A DNA stretch of 64,000 nucleotides, taken from contig NZ_SJPK01000003.1 of NCBI RefSeq assembly GCF_007859855.1, positions 654,795 through 718,794 of the forward strand, in the 5' to 3' direction. Position 1 is the first letter of the stretch, and each line of letters begins with the position of its first letter. The position numbers and the translations under genes are program-made. Below, in pieces: positions 18,101 to 26,001 of this stretch. Under the pieces are notes generated by a model that worked only from the letters and a program-made list of their open reading frames with translations, was not told the DNA's origin and did no database searches. The DNA comes from Allorhodopirellula solitaria. GTDB lineage: Bacteria > Planctomycetota > Planctomycetia > Pirellulales > Pirellulaceae.

Positions 18101-21100
18101 ATCCGCATCCGCGATCGCGATCTCGATCACCCCCACGCCGAGCGAGAGTGCTTGCTCGACACTGTCACTGATCCGCGAGCGTTCTTCGCTGCGAACGGTG
18201 ATGCGGTCGACGACCACCGCGACACTTTGCACACGGCGCGAATCGAGCGGCTTGGCGGCATCGAGCTCAACGGTCTCGCCATCAATGCGGACCCGCCCAT
18301 AACCGCTGGCGCGGAGTGTCTGCCAAGTCTCGATGGAGGCCTCACCCGGGGCGACGTCGATCGGCGCCAGCAACAGGGCACGTGTGCCTTCGTCCAGGCT
18401 CAGTACCTTCTCGATAATTTGATCGGACGTCTGGGTGCCGATCGGCAGCTCGCAATCAGGGCAATGCATCGTCCCGAGCTTGGCAAAGAGAATCCTCAGG
18501 TAGTCGTAGACCTCCGTGACCGTGCCCACGGTACTTCGAGGCGAATGGCCGAGGTTCTTTTGCTCAAGCGCGACGGCGGGCGACAACCCCTCGATCCGTT
18601 CCGCTTTGGGCTTTTGCACCTGGCCGATGAACTGACGCGCGTAGCTCGACAAGGACTCCACATAGCGACGCTGCCCTTCGGCGTAGATCGTATCCATCGC
18701 GAGGGAACTCTTGCCGCTACCGCTCGGGCCGCAGAACACCGTCATGGCATCGCGGGGGACGGCCACATTGACGTGCCTCAAGTTATGTTCGCAGGCACCT
18801 TCGACAACCACGTGGGTGCGGGCCAAGGCGTCGGGTGTCGCGACCTCTCGAATGACCTCCGCGACCGCTTTGCGGTTGGGACGCTTGATGCCGAGCACAT
18901 TGGCGATCGCTGCGCCGGTGTAGCTATCGGTTACTTTCGCAACTTCGCTCGGATGCCCTTCGGCGATCACCTCGCCGCCGCCTCGGCCACCCTCGACGCC
19001 GATGTCGATGACCCAGTCCGCTGTTTTGATTACGTCGAGATTATGCTCGACGATCACGATCGAATTCCCCCGGTCGGCGAGTTGGTTGATCACTCCGAGC
19101 AGGAGTTCGATGTCGGCGAAGTGCAGCCCAGTGGTGGGCTCATCGAGCACGTAGAGCGTATTGCCAGTGTCCCGGCGACTGAGTTCTTTGGACAGCTTGA
19201 TCCGTTGGGCCTCGCCGCCCGAAAGCGTCGGGGAGGGTTGCCCGAGCTTGAGATACTCCAGCCCAACGTCAACGAGCGTCTGCAGCTTCTCAGCGATCCG
19301 AGGAACATTCTCGAACAGCTCCAGTGCCTGCGAAATATCCATTTCGAGCACATCGGCAATGGATTTCCCTTTGAACGTCACCGCGAGTGTTTCGCGGTTG
19401 TAGCGTTGACCATTGCAGACCGGGCAGGTGACCCAGATATCGGCGAGAAAATCCATCTCAAGCTTGTTCGCGCCGTTGCCGTCGCAGGCGCTGCAGCGGC
19501 CACCGTCGACATTGAAGCTAAACCGGCCCGCGGTGTACCCTCGTGTCTTTGCGTCGGTGAGTTTCGCAAAGAGGCTACGGATCTCGTCGAACACCTTCAC
19601 ATAGGTCGCAGGATTACTGCGGGGAGTGCGTCCGATCGGGGATTGGTCGATCGCGATGATCTTGTCGAGATGCTCGATCCCCTCGATGGCGTCATGATCG
19701 CCCGGTTCGGATTCAGCGCGATTGAGGTCGCGGCGCAGGGCGGGTTCAAGAATGCCGCTAATCAACGAGCTCTTTCCGCTTCCTGAGACGCCTGTAACAC
19801 AGACAACCACGCCGAGCGGAATGTCGACATCGACGTTCTTCAAGTTATGAAAACGGGCACCGCGGACGGTCAGTTTCCGGTCTGGATCGATGGCTCGCGG
19901 CGTGGCGGGCGGCAGGATCTCACGGCGACCGGACAGGAACGCACCCGTGACGCTTTCGGCGCATTCGCAGACTTCCTCGATCGTGCCCGTCGCGACGACA
20001 TGACCACCTTTGACGCCGGGCCCCGGCCCGAAGTCGACGATTAAGTCCGACGCCCGCATCGTGTCTTCATCGTGCTCGACAACAATCAGCGTGTTGCCCC
20101 CATCACGCAGCCGCTCGAGGGTCGCGATCAGTCGGTCGTTGTCGCGTGGGTGCAAGCCGATCGAGGGTTCGTCGAGGATGTACAGCACGCCGGCGAGTCC
20201 CGAGCCGATTTGTCCGGCGAGACGAATCCGTTGGGATTCGCCCCCCGAGAGCGTCGGTGCGGTTCGGCCAAGTGTGAGATAATCCAATCCCACACCGAGC
20301 AGGAACCCAATTCGGCCACGAATCTCTTTGAGGGCCTCGGTCGCGATCGTCGCATCGGTCGCCGATAACTCGATGTTTTGAAAGAACTCGTTGAGCTGTT
20401 CGATCGAGAGACCACACAGCTGAGGCAGCGTTTTCGAAGGCGCGTCGACAAACGATTGTTCCGACGTGGTGATCCGGACGGCCGAGGCCTGTGGGTTCAG
20501 TCGTCGCCCCCGGCAATCGGGACAATCGATGGTGTTCATGTGCTTCTCGAACTGCCGCAATTGCATTTTATTGCGGCTCGTTCGATAGCGATCGAGCAGT
20601 TCGGGGATCATTCCATCGAAATCGTGGATGTACTTCTTAGCCTTCTTGCCACTAATGCTGGCAGGATCCACGGTTTCATCGGCGCCCCATAACCACACAT
20701 GACGCGCTTGCTCGGGAAGCTCGTCCCAGCTCGTGTCGAGCATGGTCCCCGGTTCTAATTCAAAGGCTTCATCGATCGCGTCTGCAAAGCCCATGTAAAT
20801 ATGGCGGCGATAACGGCCCACGTCACCCCATTTACCGAGCAGAGAGATCGCACCTTTGCGGATCGATTTCGATCCATCGGGTATCAATAGCTCCGGCACG
20901 AATGTGTACATCCGGCCGATCCCGTCACAGGATTCGCACATCCCCTGAGGGCTGTTGAAACTGAACAGCTGTGGTGTCGGAGCTCGGAAACTCGTGCCGC
21001 ACTGCGGGCAGGAGTTGCGTGAGGAAAACAGATGATCGTTTTTCGTCGGAGCGATCGATTCTGCGTCCACCCGACTGACCGATGCGATCAGCGTGCTGTC

Positions 21101-21883
21101 GCCGAGTTTCAAGGCCAACGCCACCGCTTCGCTCAAGCGAGCTCGATCGAACGACGCGTCGATGTCACGCGGCAGCACCATCCGGTCGACGACGACCTCG
21201 ACATCGTGACGTACGGTTCGGTCAAGTGGCGGCGGCTCTGCGAGCCGGATGGTTTCGCCATCGACGCGGGCGCGGTTGAACCCCTGCTTCCGCAGGTCTT
21301 CAAAAAGGTCTTTGAATTCGCCTTTCTGGCCCCGTGCCAAGGGCGCGAGAATCCATAACGCTGCGGATGATTCCTCGTCGTCCCCCGGGCCTGATGGATC
21401 ATCATCTTCGCGGTCAAGCACGGCATCGGCGACGCAGCCAAGGGTTCGGCTGACGATGGCGTCGCCGGTTTGAGCTTGGATGGGGATTTCACAATGTGGG
21501 CAATAGCCCGTACCCACGCGAGCGAAAAGCACACGGAGAAAATCCTGAATTTCGGTGATCGTGCCGACGGTACTTCGCGGGTTATTGCCCGTCGATTTTT
21601 GGCTGATCGAGATCGATGGACTCAGGCCCGAGACCAGATCCACGTCTGGCTTGGGCATTTGCCCCATCACTTGGCGAGCCGAATTACTCAGACTCTCCAC
21701 GTACCGGCGTTGGCCCTCAGCATAAAGCGTATCGAAGGCGAGCGAGCTCTTGCCACTGCCCGACACACCCGAGAAACAGATCAACTTGCCGCGTGGGAGC
21801 GACAGATCGATGTCTCGCAGGTTGTGTTCCCGGGCGCCCTTGACCAAGATCTCGCGAGCCGACGTCTGGCGAGGTTCGGTCAT
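15185..21883 (-). CDS. uvrA: tandem double-length UvrA (excinuclease ABC subunit A)
   Basis: A 2232-residue protein made of two full UvrA units joined head to tail (roughly residues 1-985 and 1015-1985), each with two ABC ATPase domains. Four Walker A motifs (G-x-SGSGKSSL near residues 38, 696, 1050 and 1684) and four LSGGE signatures are intact, as are paired CxxC zinc modules in both halves (YCPHC, CSAC...CPVC; HCPDC, CETC...CEEC). UvrA normally acts as a dimer of ~950-residue subunits, so this chain could fold as a built-in dimer for lesion recognition. After a low-complexity linker, the last ~160 residues form an extra domain (from about FSAPWKVLGRRWHTLPKG) that I do not recognise. Its ATG shares one base with the mcsB stop (TGATG). 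Confidence 0.93.
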   Translation of the reverse strand: MTEPRQTSAREILVKGAREHNLRDIDLSLPRGKLICFSGVSGSGKSSLAFDTLYAEGQRRYVESLSNSARQVMGQMPKPDVDLVSGLSPSISISQKSTGNNPRSTVGTITEIQDFLRVLFARVGTGYCPHCEIPIQAQTGDAIVSRTLGCVADAVLDREDDDPSGPGDDEESSAALWILAPLARGQKGEFKDLFEDLRKQGFNRARVDGETIRLAEPPPLDRTVRHDVEVVVDRMVLPRDIDASFDRARLSEAVALALKLGDSTLIASVSRVDAESIAPTKNDHLFSSRNSCPQCGTSFRAPTPQLFSFNSPQGMCESCDGIGRMYTFVPELLIPDGSKSIRKGAISLLGKWGDVGRYRRHIYMGFADAIDEAFELEPGTMLDTSWDELPEQARHVWLWGADETVDPASISGKKAKKYIHDFDGMIPELLDRYRTSRNKMQLRQFEKHMNTIDCPDCRGRRLNPQASAVRITTSEQSFVDAPSKTLPQLCGLSIEQLNEFFQNIELSATDATIATEALKEIRGRIGFLLGVGLDYLTLGRTAPTLSGGESQRIRLAGQIGSGLAGVLYILDEPSIGLHPRDNDRLIATLERLRDGGNTLIVVEHDEDTMRASDLIVDFGPGPGVKGGHVVATGTIEEVCECAESVTGAFLSGRREILPPATPRAIDPDRKLTVRGARFHNLKNVDVDIPLGVVVCVTGVSGSGKSSLISGILEPALRRDLNRAESEPGDHDAIEGIEHLDKIIAIDQSPIGRTPRSNPATYVKVFDEIRSLFAKLTDAKTRGYTAGRFSFNVDGGRCSACDGNGANKLEMDFLADIWVTCPVCNGQRYNRETLAVTFKGKSIADVLEMDISQALELFENVPRIAEKLQTLVDVGLEYLKLGQPSPTLSGGEAQRIKLSKELSRRDTGNTLYVLDEPTTGLHFADIELLLGVINQLADRGNSIVIVEHNLDVIKTADWVIDIGVEGGRGGGEVIAEGHPSEVAKVTDSYTGAAIANVLGIKRPNRKAVAEVIREVATPDALARTHVVVEGACEHNLRHVNVAVPRDAMTVFCGPSGSGKSSLAMDTIYAEGQRRYVESLSSYARQFIGQVQKPKAERIEGLSPAVALEQKNLGHSPRSTVGTVTEVYDYLRILFAKLGTMHCPDCELPIGTQTSDQIIEKVLSLDEGTRALLLAPIDVAPGEASIETWQTLRASGYGRVRIDGETVELDAAKPLDSRRVQSVAVVVDRITVRSEERSRISDSVEQALSLGVGVIEIAIADADRPEPEWETIRHSQHLVCGGCGRSFQALTPHHFSFNSTIGWCPGCQGLGTQTGTNPAALMGTPQQTLADGGALLWPKTDQAVSQWMLQALSRSTAIPIDSPIELLTLSQKRMLFHGLADRWVEVRRSDAVGASSDLAAAAGGGGKGHPDDILFRYQFKGFYPALEEASRLTPGLRAKLETFVAEIDCSVCNGARLRDDAAAVRFRDHTIGDLVHMPLDRLDAEVASWQLDQREQKIAGELIREVQSRVNFLRDVGLDYLTLHRGAATLSGGEAQRIRLAAQLGSGLCGVLYVLDEPTIGLHPRDNLRLLSALHRLRDQGNTLLVVEHDHDVIAGSDYLCDFGPLAGRHGGNIVAQGPPEQIEPAATSVTAPYLSGEQQIELPAVRRPVLSPAGKPMVDFISIRGARENNLDDVDVDIPLGTMTAVTGPSGSGKSSLINGILYPVLARRLHRAKVKSGRHDEITGLRYINKVIRVDQSPLGNSPSSNPATYTGVFDLIRGEFASLPAARERRFTPRTFSFNVAGGRCETCEGTGQRKIEMHFLPDVWIACEECHSRRYNEDVLQVKLNGRSIADVLEMPCSEAVELFAEQPKIQHVMQTLCDVGLDYVTLGQSAPTLSGGEAQRVKLAAELARPATGHTLYLLDEPTTGLHFGDIEKLLQVMQRLVDIGNTVIVIEHNLDVIKCADWIIDMGPGAGVHGGSIVFEGTPEALAATAKDSDGEVSVTAPFLADALSGTRTAQPTPPRTDVEYAAGADALSAAPAGESPDQVEQFIPNGAATPAGSRRHVISGAADDADGPDQVSGPEQAEEIGETNGPAERFSAPWKVLGRRWHTLPKGFPENQAPAWPLELVDRVLDLLTAIAGEHAIKYPAPDRVGVNLESDDLNGELPWWAELETKQLDGVKLRLRGPRSAIDLDQLLSLDLLHSRDADGTVSLHDSDDVTLTLRLTRLDETRGRQLRTFLQTHLDRTRLNS

Positions 21884-22968
21884 CAGTTCACGTCCGCCGG
21901 GCCGCCGTTTCGTAGGTGCTGGTGCAGGTAGTTGGCCCGTTCGACGTGTCGGTCGCTGGTCGTCAGCATCCGTCCTCGCAGTTTTTGCAGGTGCGCCGGT
22001 TGGGTATGGATGAACAGCTTGTTGATCGTGGCCACTTCCACGTCGTCGATTAGGCCGAGGTTGACGCCCAAGCGAACCTTGGAGAGATAGTGCATCGTCT
22101 CCTCGCTGCTGATTTTACGAGCCGTGCTGAGGATCCCCAACGCGCGGCTGACGTCGTCGAGCAAATCTTGCTCGCCTTTTTCCATCAGAAAATCACGCGC
22201 CTTCCGTTCGTAATCGATGATCCGAGGCACGACCTCATCACCGACCATCGTCAAAAGCTCTCGTTCGGTGTGGCCCAGGGTGACCTGATTGCTGACCTGG
22301 TAGAAGTCACCGGTGTACTGTGACCCTTCCCCGTATAGACCGCGGACCGTCACATTGATCCGCTGCATGCTGCGGAAGACCTTGTCGATCTGTTGAGTGA
22401 TGACGAGTCCGGGCAGATGCAACATCACGCTGACACGCAGCCCGGTGCCCACGTTGGTGGGGCAGGCGGTGAGATATCCAAACTTAGGATGAAACGCGTA
22501 CAGCAATTCACCTTCGACAGTATCGTCGATGCGGTCGATTTGGTCCCAGGCACTGTCGAGGTCCAGGCCGCTGTGCATGACCTGGATCCGCAGGTGGTCT
22601 TCTTCGTTGACCATCACCGAGTACTGTTCGCCGGGATCGATCGCGACGGCGCGGCTGCCCTCGGCTTCGGCGATCTCGCGGCTGATCAGTTGGCGTTCGA
22701 CGAGGAATTGCCGGTCGACTTCCGAAAGCGTATCGACGTGAACATATTGGATATCTTTCCAGGCCGACATCGCTTCGAGGCGCGTCCGAACCTGGCGTTC
22801 GATTTTTCGTCGATCGTCCTCGCTGCACTTCTTGATGAAGGGAAACCCAGCGAGGTTTCGCGCGAGTCGAATCCGGCTGCTGATTACGATATCCGATTCA
22901 GGGCCAGTGCCTTTGAGCCATTCGCCGCTGTTTTTGACGAGAATCGAGAGGTCCGAAGGTTCTTTCAC
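21883..22968 (-). CDS. mcsB: protein arginine kinase McsB
   Basis: A 361-residue member of the ATP:guanido phosphotransferase family; McsB phosphorylates arginines on proteins and, in Firmicutes, marks them for ClpCP and controls heat-shock genes. Motifs seen: VISSRIRLARNLAGFPF, the CPTNVGTGLRVSVMLHLPGL loop with the conserved Cys, GEGSQYTGDFYQVSNQVTLG and RKARDFLM. Length is typical. The start is GTG 22968, which overlaps the mcsA stop as GTGA. The gene sits between mcsA and uvrA with codon overlaps on both sides, so the three form one translational unit. Confidence 0.95.
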   Translation of the reverse strand: MKEPSDLSILVKNSGEWLKGTGPESDIVISSRIRLARNLAGFPFIKKCSEDDRRKIERQVRTRLEAMSAWKDIQYVHVDTLSEVDRQFLVERQLISREIAEAEGSRAVAIDPGEQYSVMVNEEDHLRIQVMHSGLDLDSAWDQIDRIDDTVEGELLYAFHPKFGYLTACPTNVGTGLRVSVMLHLPGLVITQQIDKVFRSMQRINVTVRGLYGEGSQYTGDFYQVSNQVTLGHTERELLTMVGDEVVPRIIDYERKARDFLMEKGEQDLLDDVSRALGILSTARKISSEETMHYLSKVRLGVNLGLIDDVEVATINKLFIHTQPAHLQKLRGRMLTTSDRHVERANYLHQHLRNGGPADVN

Positions 22969-23564
22969 AGTCCGCCTCCGCCTTCGCCAGGTGCGTCTTG
23001 GGCGTCACCGGACAGATCGGCGTCGCCCTCATCATCGGTCGCTGGCGCGACGAAGCCTGGGTGTTTGGGATCGCCTTGGATCTCATTGATGCGATCGCGA
23101 ATTTTCGATGCCTTCTCGTACTGTTCGCTCTGCACGGCGGCCTCCATTTCTTTGCGCAGACTGATCAACTCGGCTTGTGCGTCCACATTCGCTGCGGCGC
23201 GGGACGGTCGTTTGCCGGTATGTTGAAGTGAATCGTGAATATTCAGGAGTAGCGGGGTCAAATCGGACTCGAAGTGGGTATAGTCCATTGGGCACCCCAG
23301 TCGTCCGGTGTTGCGAAACTCAAAAAAGGTGATCCCGCACGACGGACAGGCTTTCTTGTCGAGTTTGCGAAGCTCTTCCTTGGTTTGGCCCAGTTGCAGT
23401 TGTTTCGCGAGAGCCCCTGTGACCGTTTTGATCGGACTGGGTTCTTCTTTTTGCAGAACCGTTCTCGCGTGGTGTTCGCAGAGATGGAGGATCTGAGGGC
23501 CGTCCGGTTCGGTTAACTCGGTGATGTGAAACGTAGCGGGTTTATCGCAATACTGACATTTCAT
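22965..23564 (-). CDS. mcsA: McsA-like zinc-finger protein with UVR motif
   Basis: A 199-residue partner protein of McsB. It opens with a CxxC finger (MKCQYC, then LCEHH), has a second zinc module (CPSCGITFFEFRNTGRLGCPMDY), and a UvrB/UvrC-type coiled motif (LRKEMEAAVQSEQYEKASKIRDRINEI). The acidic Gly-rich tail after residue ~170 is not part of the family core. In Firmicutes McsA activates McsB. It is the first gene of the mcsA-mcsB-uvrA unit; 249 bases separate it from the divergent trpE start, so both promoters should lie there. Confidence 0.92.
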   Translation of the reverse strand: MKCQYCDKPATFHITELTEPDGPQILHLCEHHARTVLQKEEPSPIKTVTGALAKQLQLGQTKEELRKLDKKACPSCGITFFEFRNTGRLGCPMDYTHFESDLTPLLLNIHDSLQHTGKRPSRAAANVDAQAELISLRKEMEAAVQSEQYEKASKIRDRINEIQGDPKHPGFVAPATDDEGDADLSGDAQDAPGEGGGGL

Positions 23565-23813
23565 GTGAATCTCGCGGGCGGGGGGTGTCGGTATTACGGG
23601 CCAAAAGAGGGCGAGGGTTCAAAATCGGAGTCCCACAGGATTCTATCGCTGGGGGTTGGAGTGTCAACGTCGTGCGGTTGGTTGTCGATAGCCCAAAGTC
23701 TCGTTTTCCCCGAACACGTGAACCCAAAAATCGCATCGATTGTCCCGGTTGTCGATTGTCCGTCGAGTGTCCAAACTGGCGATATCCGCCGCAGACCTAC
23801 CCAGAAAGCCAAA

Positions 23814-25541
23814 ATGCATCACCCGTCCGCTGACGAATTCGCTCGACTCGCCCGCGAGTATGACTTCGTTCCCGTATACCGTCGTCTACTGTCCGATGCC
23901 TTGACGCCTGTGACCGCGTTCACGCTGCTCGACGATGGTGGACCTGCATTTTTGATCGAGAGCGTCATCGGTGGAGAGAAGGTCGGCCGATACAGTTTCT
24001 TGGGTTCGAAGCCTCTGGCACGCTTCGCCGCCAAAGGCAAGACCGTCACCCAGACGGACATGGCCAGCGGCACTGAGGTCAAAACTGATTGTGACAACCC
24101 GCTCGATGAATTCCGAACGCGTTTTCGTGATCGGACCGCTACCCTGGAGTCCTTGCCCCCGTTCATCGGCGGCGCGATTGGGTATGCCGGATACGACGTC
24201 GTTCGCTACGTCGAGGACTTGCCAGACTCCTGCGAAGACGACCGGAACCTGCCCGATTTAGATTTCGCCTTCTACCACACCCTTTGCGTTTTCGACCACG
24301 TCGACAAAACCATCACCGTCGTGTCGCTCGCCGATTGCCGCGGCATCACCTCCGACCCATCGTCGACCGACGGCTCCGCCCGTCGCGAGCAAACAGGCGA
24401 CCCATTGTCGACCGACGGCTCCGCCCGTCGTGAGCAAACAGGCAACAAATCGTCGACCGACGGCTCCGCCCGTCGCGAGCAAACAAGCGACCCATTGTCG
24501 ACCGACGGCTCCGCCCGTCGCGAGCAAGAGAACGCCACTAGCTCAGCCCCATCCAACCCCCAGGCAAACCTCTCCAGCGATCCCGCGGTCGTTTTCGCTG
24601 CCGCGGCGGCGGAAGTCGATCAGACCATCGAACGGCTCAACCAGCCATTGCCGCATCAATGCGAAGAGATCCGCGAAACCGATCAAAGTCACCGATTGCC
24701 TGTGGAGTCCAACTTCACCCGCGAAACGTTCTGCGACGCGGTGCGGAGTTGCGTCGAGTACATCCGTGCAGGCGACGTCTTCCAGGTTGTTCCAAGTCAG
24801 CGGCTGACGGTTCATTCGGACGTCGATCCGTTCGCAGTCTATCGCTCGTTGCGAGTGGTCAATCCGTCTCCATTCATGTTCTTTGTGCGCAGCCCTGAGT
24901 GCGTGCTCGTCGGCTGCAGCCCCGAGATCATGTGCCGCGTCAAAGAGGGAATCGTCACGGTCCGGCCGCTCGCTGGCACCCGGCCTCGCGGCGCCAACGA
25001 AGCTGAGGACATCGCACTCGAGAAGGAGCTACTGGATGATCCCAAGGAACGGGCCGAACACGTCATGCTCGTCGATCTCGGGCGAAATGACATCGGGCGA
25101 GTTGCTCAGTTCGGCACTGTGGAACTGACCGAGATCATGGTGATCGAGCGATATTCGCACGTCATGCACATCAGCAGCGAGGTCCGTGGCAAACTGCGTG
25201 AAGGACTCGACGCCTTTGATGCGCTCAAGGCCTGCTTGCCCGCCGGCACCGTCTCCGGGGCGCCGAAGGTCCGCGCCATGGAGGTGATCGACGAAATCGA
25301 ACCCCATCGCCGAGGCCCCTACGCAGGCGCGGTCGGATATATCGACTACCGCGGCAACATGGACACATGCTTGGCGCTGCGCACAATCGTCTTCCAGAAC
25401 AACACCTATCACGTGCAGGCCGGTTGCGGCGTCGTCGCGGACAGCGATCCTGATAAAGAATACGAAGAGACGCTCAACAAAGCCCGGGCGCTGATTGCGG
25501 CGATTGAATGGACGATCGCACGCCAGCGGAATCAGGAATAA
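23814..25541 (+). CDS. trpE: anthranilate synthase component I
   Basis: A 575-residue chorismate-using enzyme that makes anthranilate for tryptophan. The N-terminal regulatory half begins RLAREYDFVPVYRRLLSD. The catalytic half carries GDVFQVVPSQR, GCSPEIM, PLAGTRPRG, DLGRNDIGRVA, ACLPAGTVSGAPKVRAMEII-like ACLPAGTVSGAPKV and GYIDYRGNMDTCLALRT. Between the halves, residues ~184-239 hold four 15-residue repeats (STDGSARREQTGDPL type) encoded by a 45-bp tandem repeat; this is an insert absent from the family. ATG 23814 is chosen because homology begins there. No trpG or other trp gene is adjacent. Confidence 0.95.
   Translation: MHHPSADEFARLAREYDFVPVYRRLLSDALTPVTAFTLLDDGGPAFLIESVIGGEKVGRYSFLGSKPLARFAAKGKTVTQTDMASGTEVKTDCDNPLDEFRTRFRDRTATLESLPPFIGGAIGYAGYDVVRYVEDLPDSCEDDRNLPDLDFAFYHTLCVFDHVDKTITVVSLADCRGITSDPSSTDGSARREQTGDPLSTDGSARREQTGNKSSTDGSARREQTSDPLSTDGSARREQENATSSAPSNPQANLSSDPAVVFAAAAAEVDQTIERLNQPLPHQCEEIRETDQSHRLPVESNFTRETFCDAVRSCVEYIRAGDVFQVVPSQRLTVHSDVDPFAVYRSLRVVNPSPFMFFVRSPECVLVGCSPEIMCRVKEGIVTVRPLAGTRPRGANEAEDIALEKELLDDPKERAEHVMLVDLGRNDIGRVAQFGTVELTEIMVIERYSHVMHISSEVRGKLREGLDAFDALKACLPAGTVSGAPKVRAMEVIDEIEPHRRGPYAGAVGYIDYRGNMDTCLALRTIVFQNNTYHVQAGCGVVADSDPDKEYEETLNKARALIAAIEWTIARQRNQE
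24363..24528 (+). repeat. 45-bp tandem repeat (four copies) within trpE
   Basis: Units start at 24363, 24408, 24453 and 24498. Each contains the small palindrome GACGGCTCCGCCCGTC. The period is a multiple of three and the frame is kept. Unit-to-unit changes are few, so the array is young or homogenised. Confidence 0.9.
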
Positions 25542-25551
25542 GTTTAGAAGT

Positions 25552-25602
25552 GGCGTAAGCTTCCAGCTTGCGAGTTATTGCCGATCGCAAGCTGGAAGCG
25601 TT
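25552..25602. terminator. strong palindrome after trpE
   Basis: GCTTCCAGCTTGCGA and TCGCAAGCTGGAAGC are perfect 15-base inverted arms around about ten bases, starting a few bases after the trpE stop. There is no long T-run, so it may be a rho-assisted or processing structure, or a dispersed palindromic repeat: related words recur near 33700 and 33950. The following bases (25630-25740) hold a second repeat, CCGTAGGTCAGCG(T/C)AGCGCCA, found inverted near 28445. Confidence 0.6.
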
Positions 25603-25757
25603 AGGAACGCGGGAGTATTAAGTGCCGTATTAAATGAAGCAGCGAGCTGTTGGATACCCAAAACTATCCCGTCAGGGATTATCGACAATATCCGTAGGTC
25701 AGCGTAGCGCCACCTTCGGTGGTTATGCTGACAAGGGTCGGCAGATCGAATCGCTGA

Positions 25758-25925
25758 TCAAAACTTTTCATTGTCGACTGGCGTGGGAGGCGGTGCGGGA
25801 TTATCAGAGACCCACTTTTCTACCTCGCTTTGTTCGGCGGATTCAGTAGGTTCGGTCGATCCACCACACCCGACGAGCATGCAGGTAAACAACAAGAGAA
25901 GCGATCCAAGAGCGGGGAAATTCAT
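25758..25925 (-). CDS. small lipoprotein next to a DUF1559 gene
   Basis: A 55-residue frame beginning MNFPALGSLLLLFTC with lipobox MLVGC, then a short Ser/Glu/Pro-rich mature part. I chose ATG 25925; an upstream in-frame start would put residues before the signal. It lies 76 bases after the DUF1559 gene on the same strand, with a hairpin in between. The pairing mirrors the one at 5338-6844. Confidence 0.75.
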   Translation of the reverse strand: MNFPALGSLLLLFTCMLVGCGGSTEPTESAEQSEVEKWVSDNPAPPPTPVDNEKF

Positions 25926-25970
25926 ACAATAGCCTGATTTAGTAGAAGAAAACTTAGATTGGGGTCTGGC

Positions 25971-25990
25971 GTGCCGGCTCAAGCCGGCAC
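25971..25990. other. intercistronic hairpin between DUF1559 and lipoprotein genes
   Basis: GTGCCGGCT and AGCCGGCAC are perfect nine-base inverted arms with almost no loop. There is no T-run on either strand, so it is more likely an RNA-processing, stability or attenuation element than a terminator. Confidence 0.5.
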
Positions 25991-26001
25991 AACCCTAGCG
26001 A

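Noticed and set aside
17864-19786. A 640-codon open frame antisense to uvrA
   Set aside because: It lies wholly within the strongly conserved double UvrA gene and shows only mirror-image composition.
24363-24528. Possible CRISPR array
   Set aside because: The 45-bp units follow one another without unique spacers and stay in the trpE frame; no cas gene is present.
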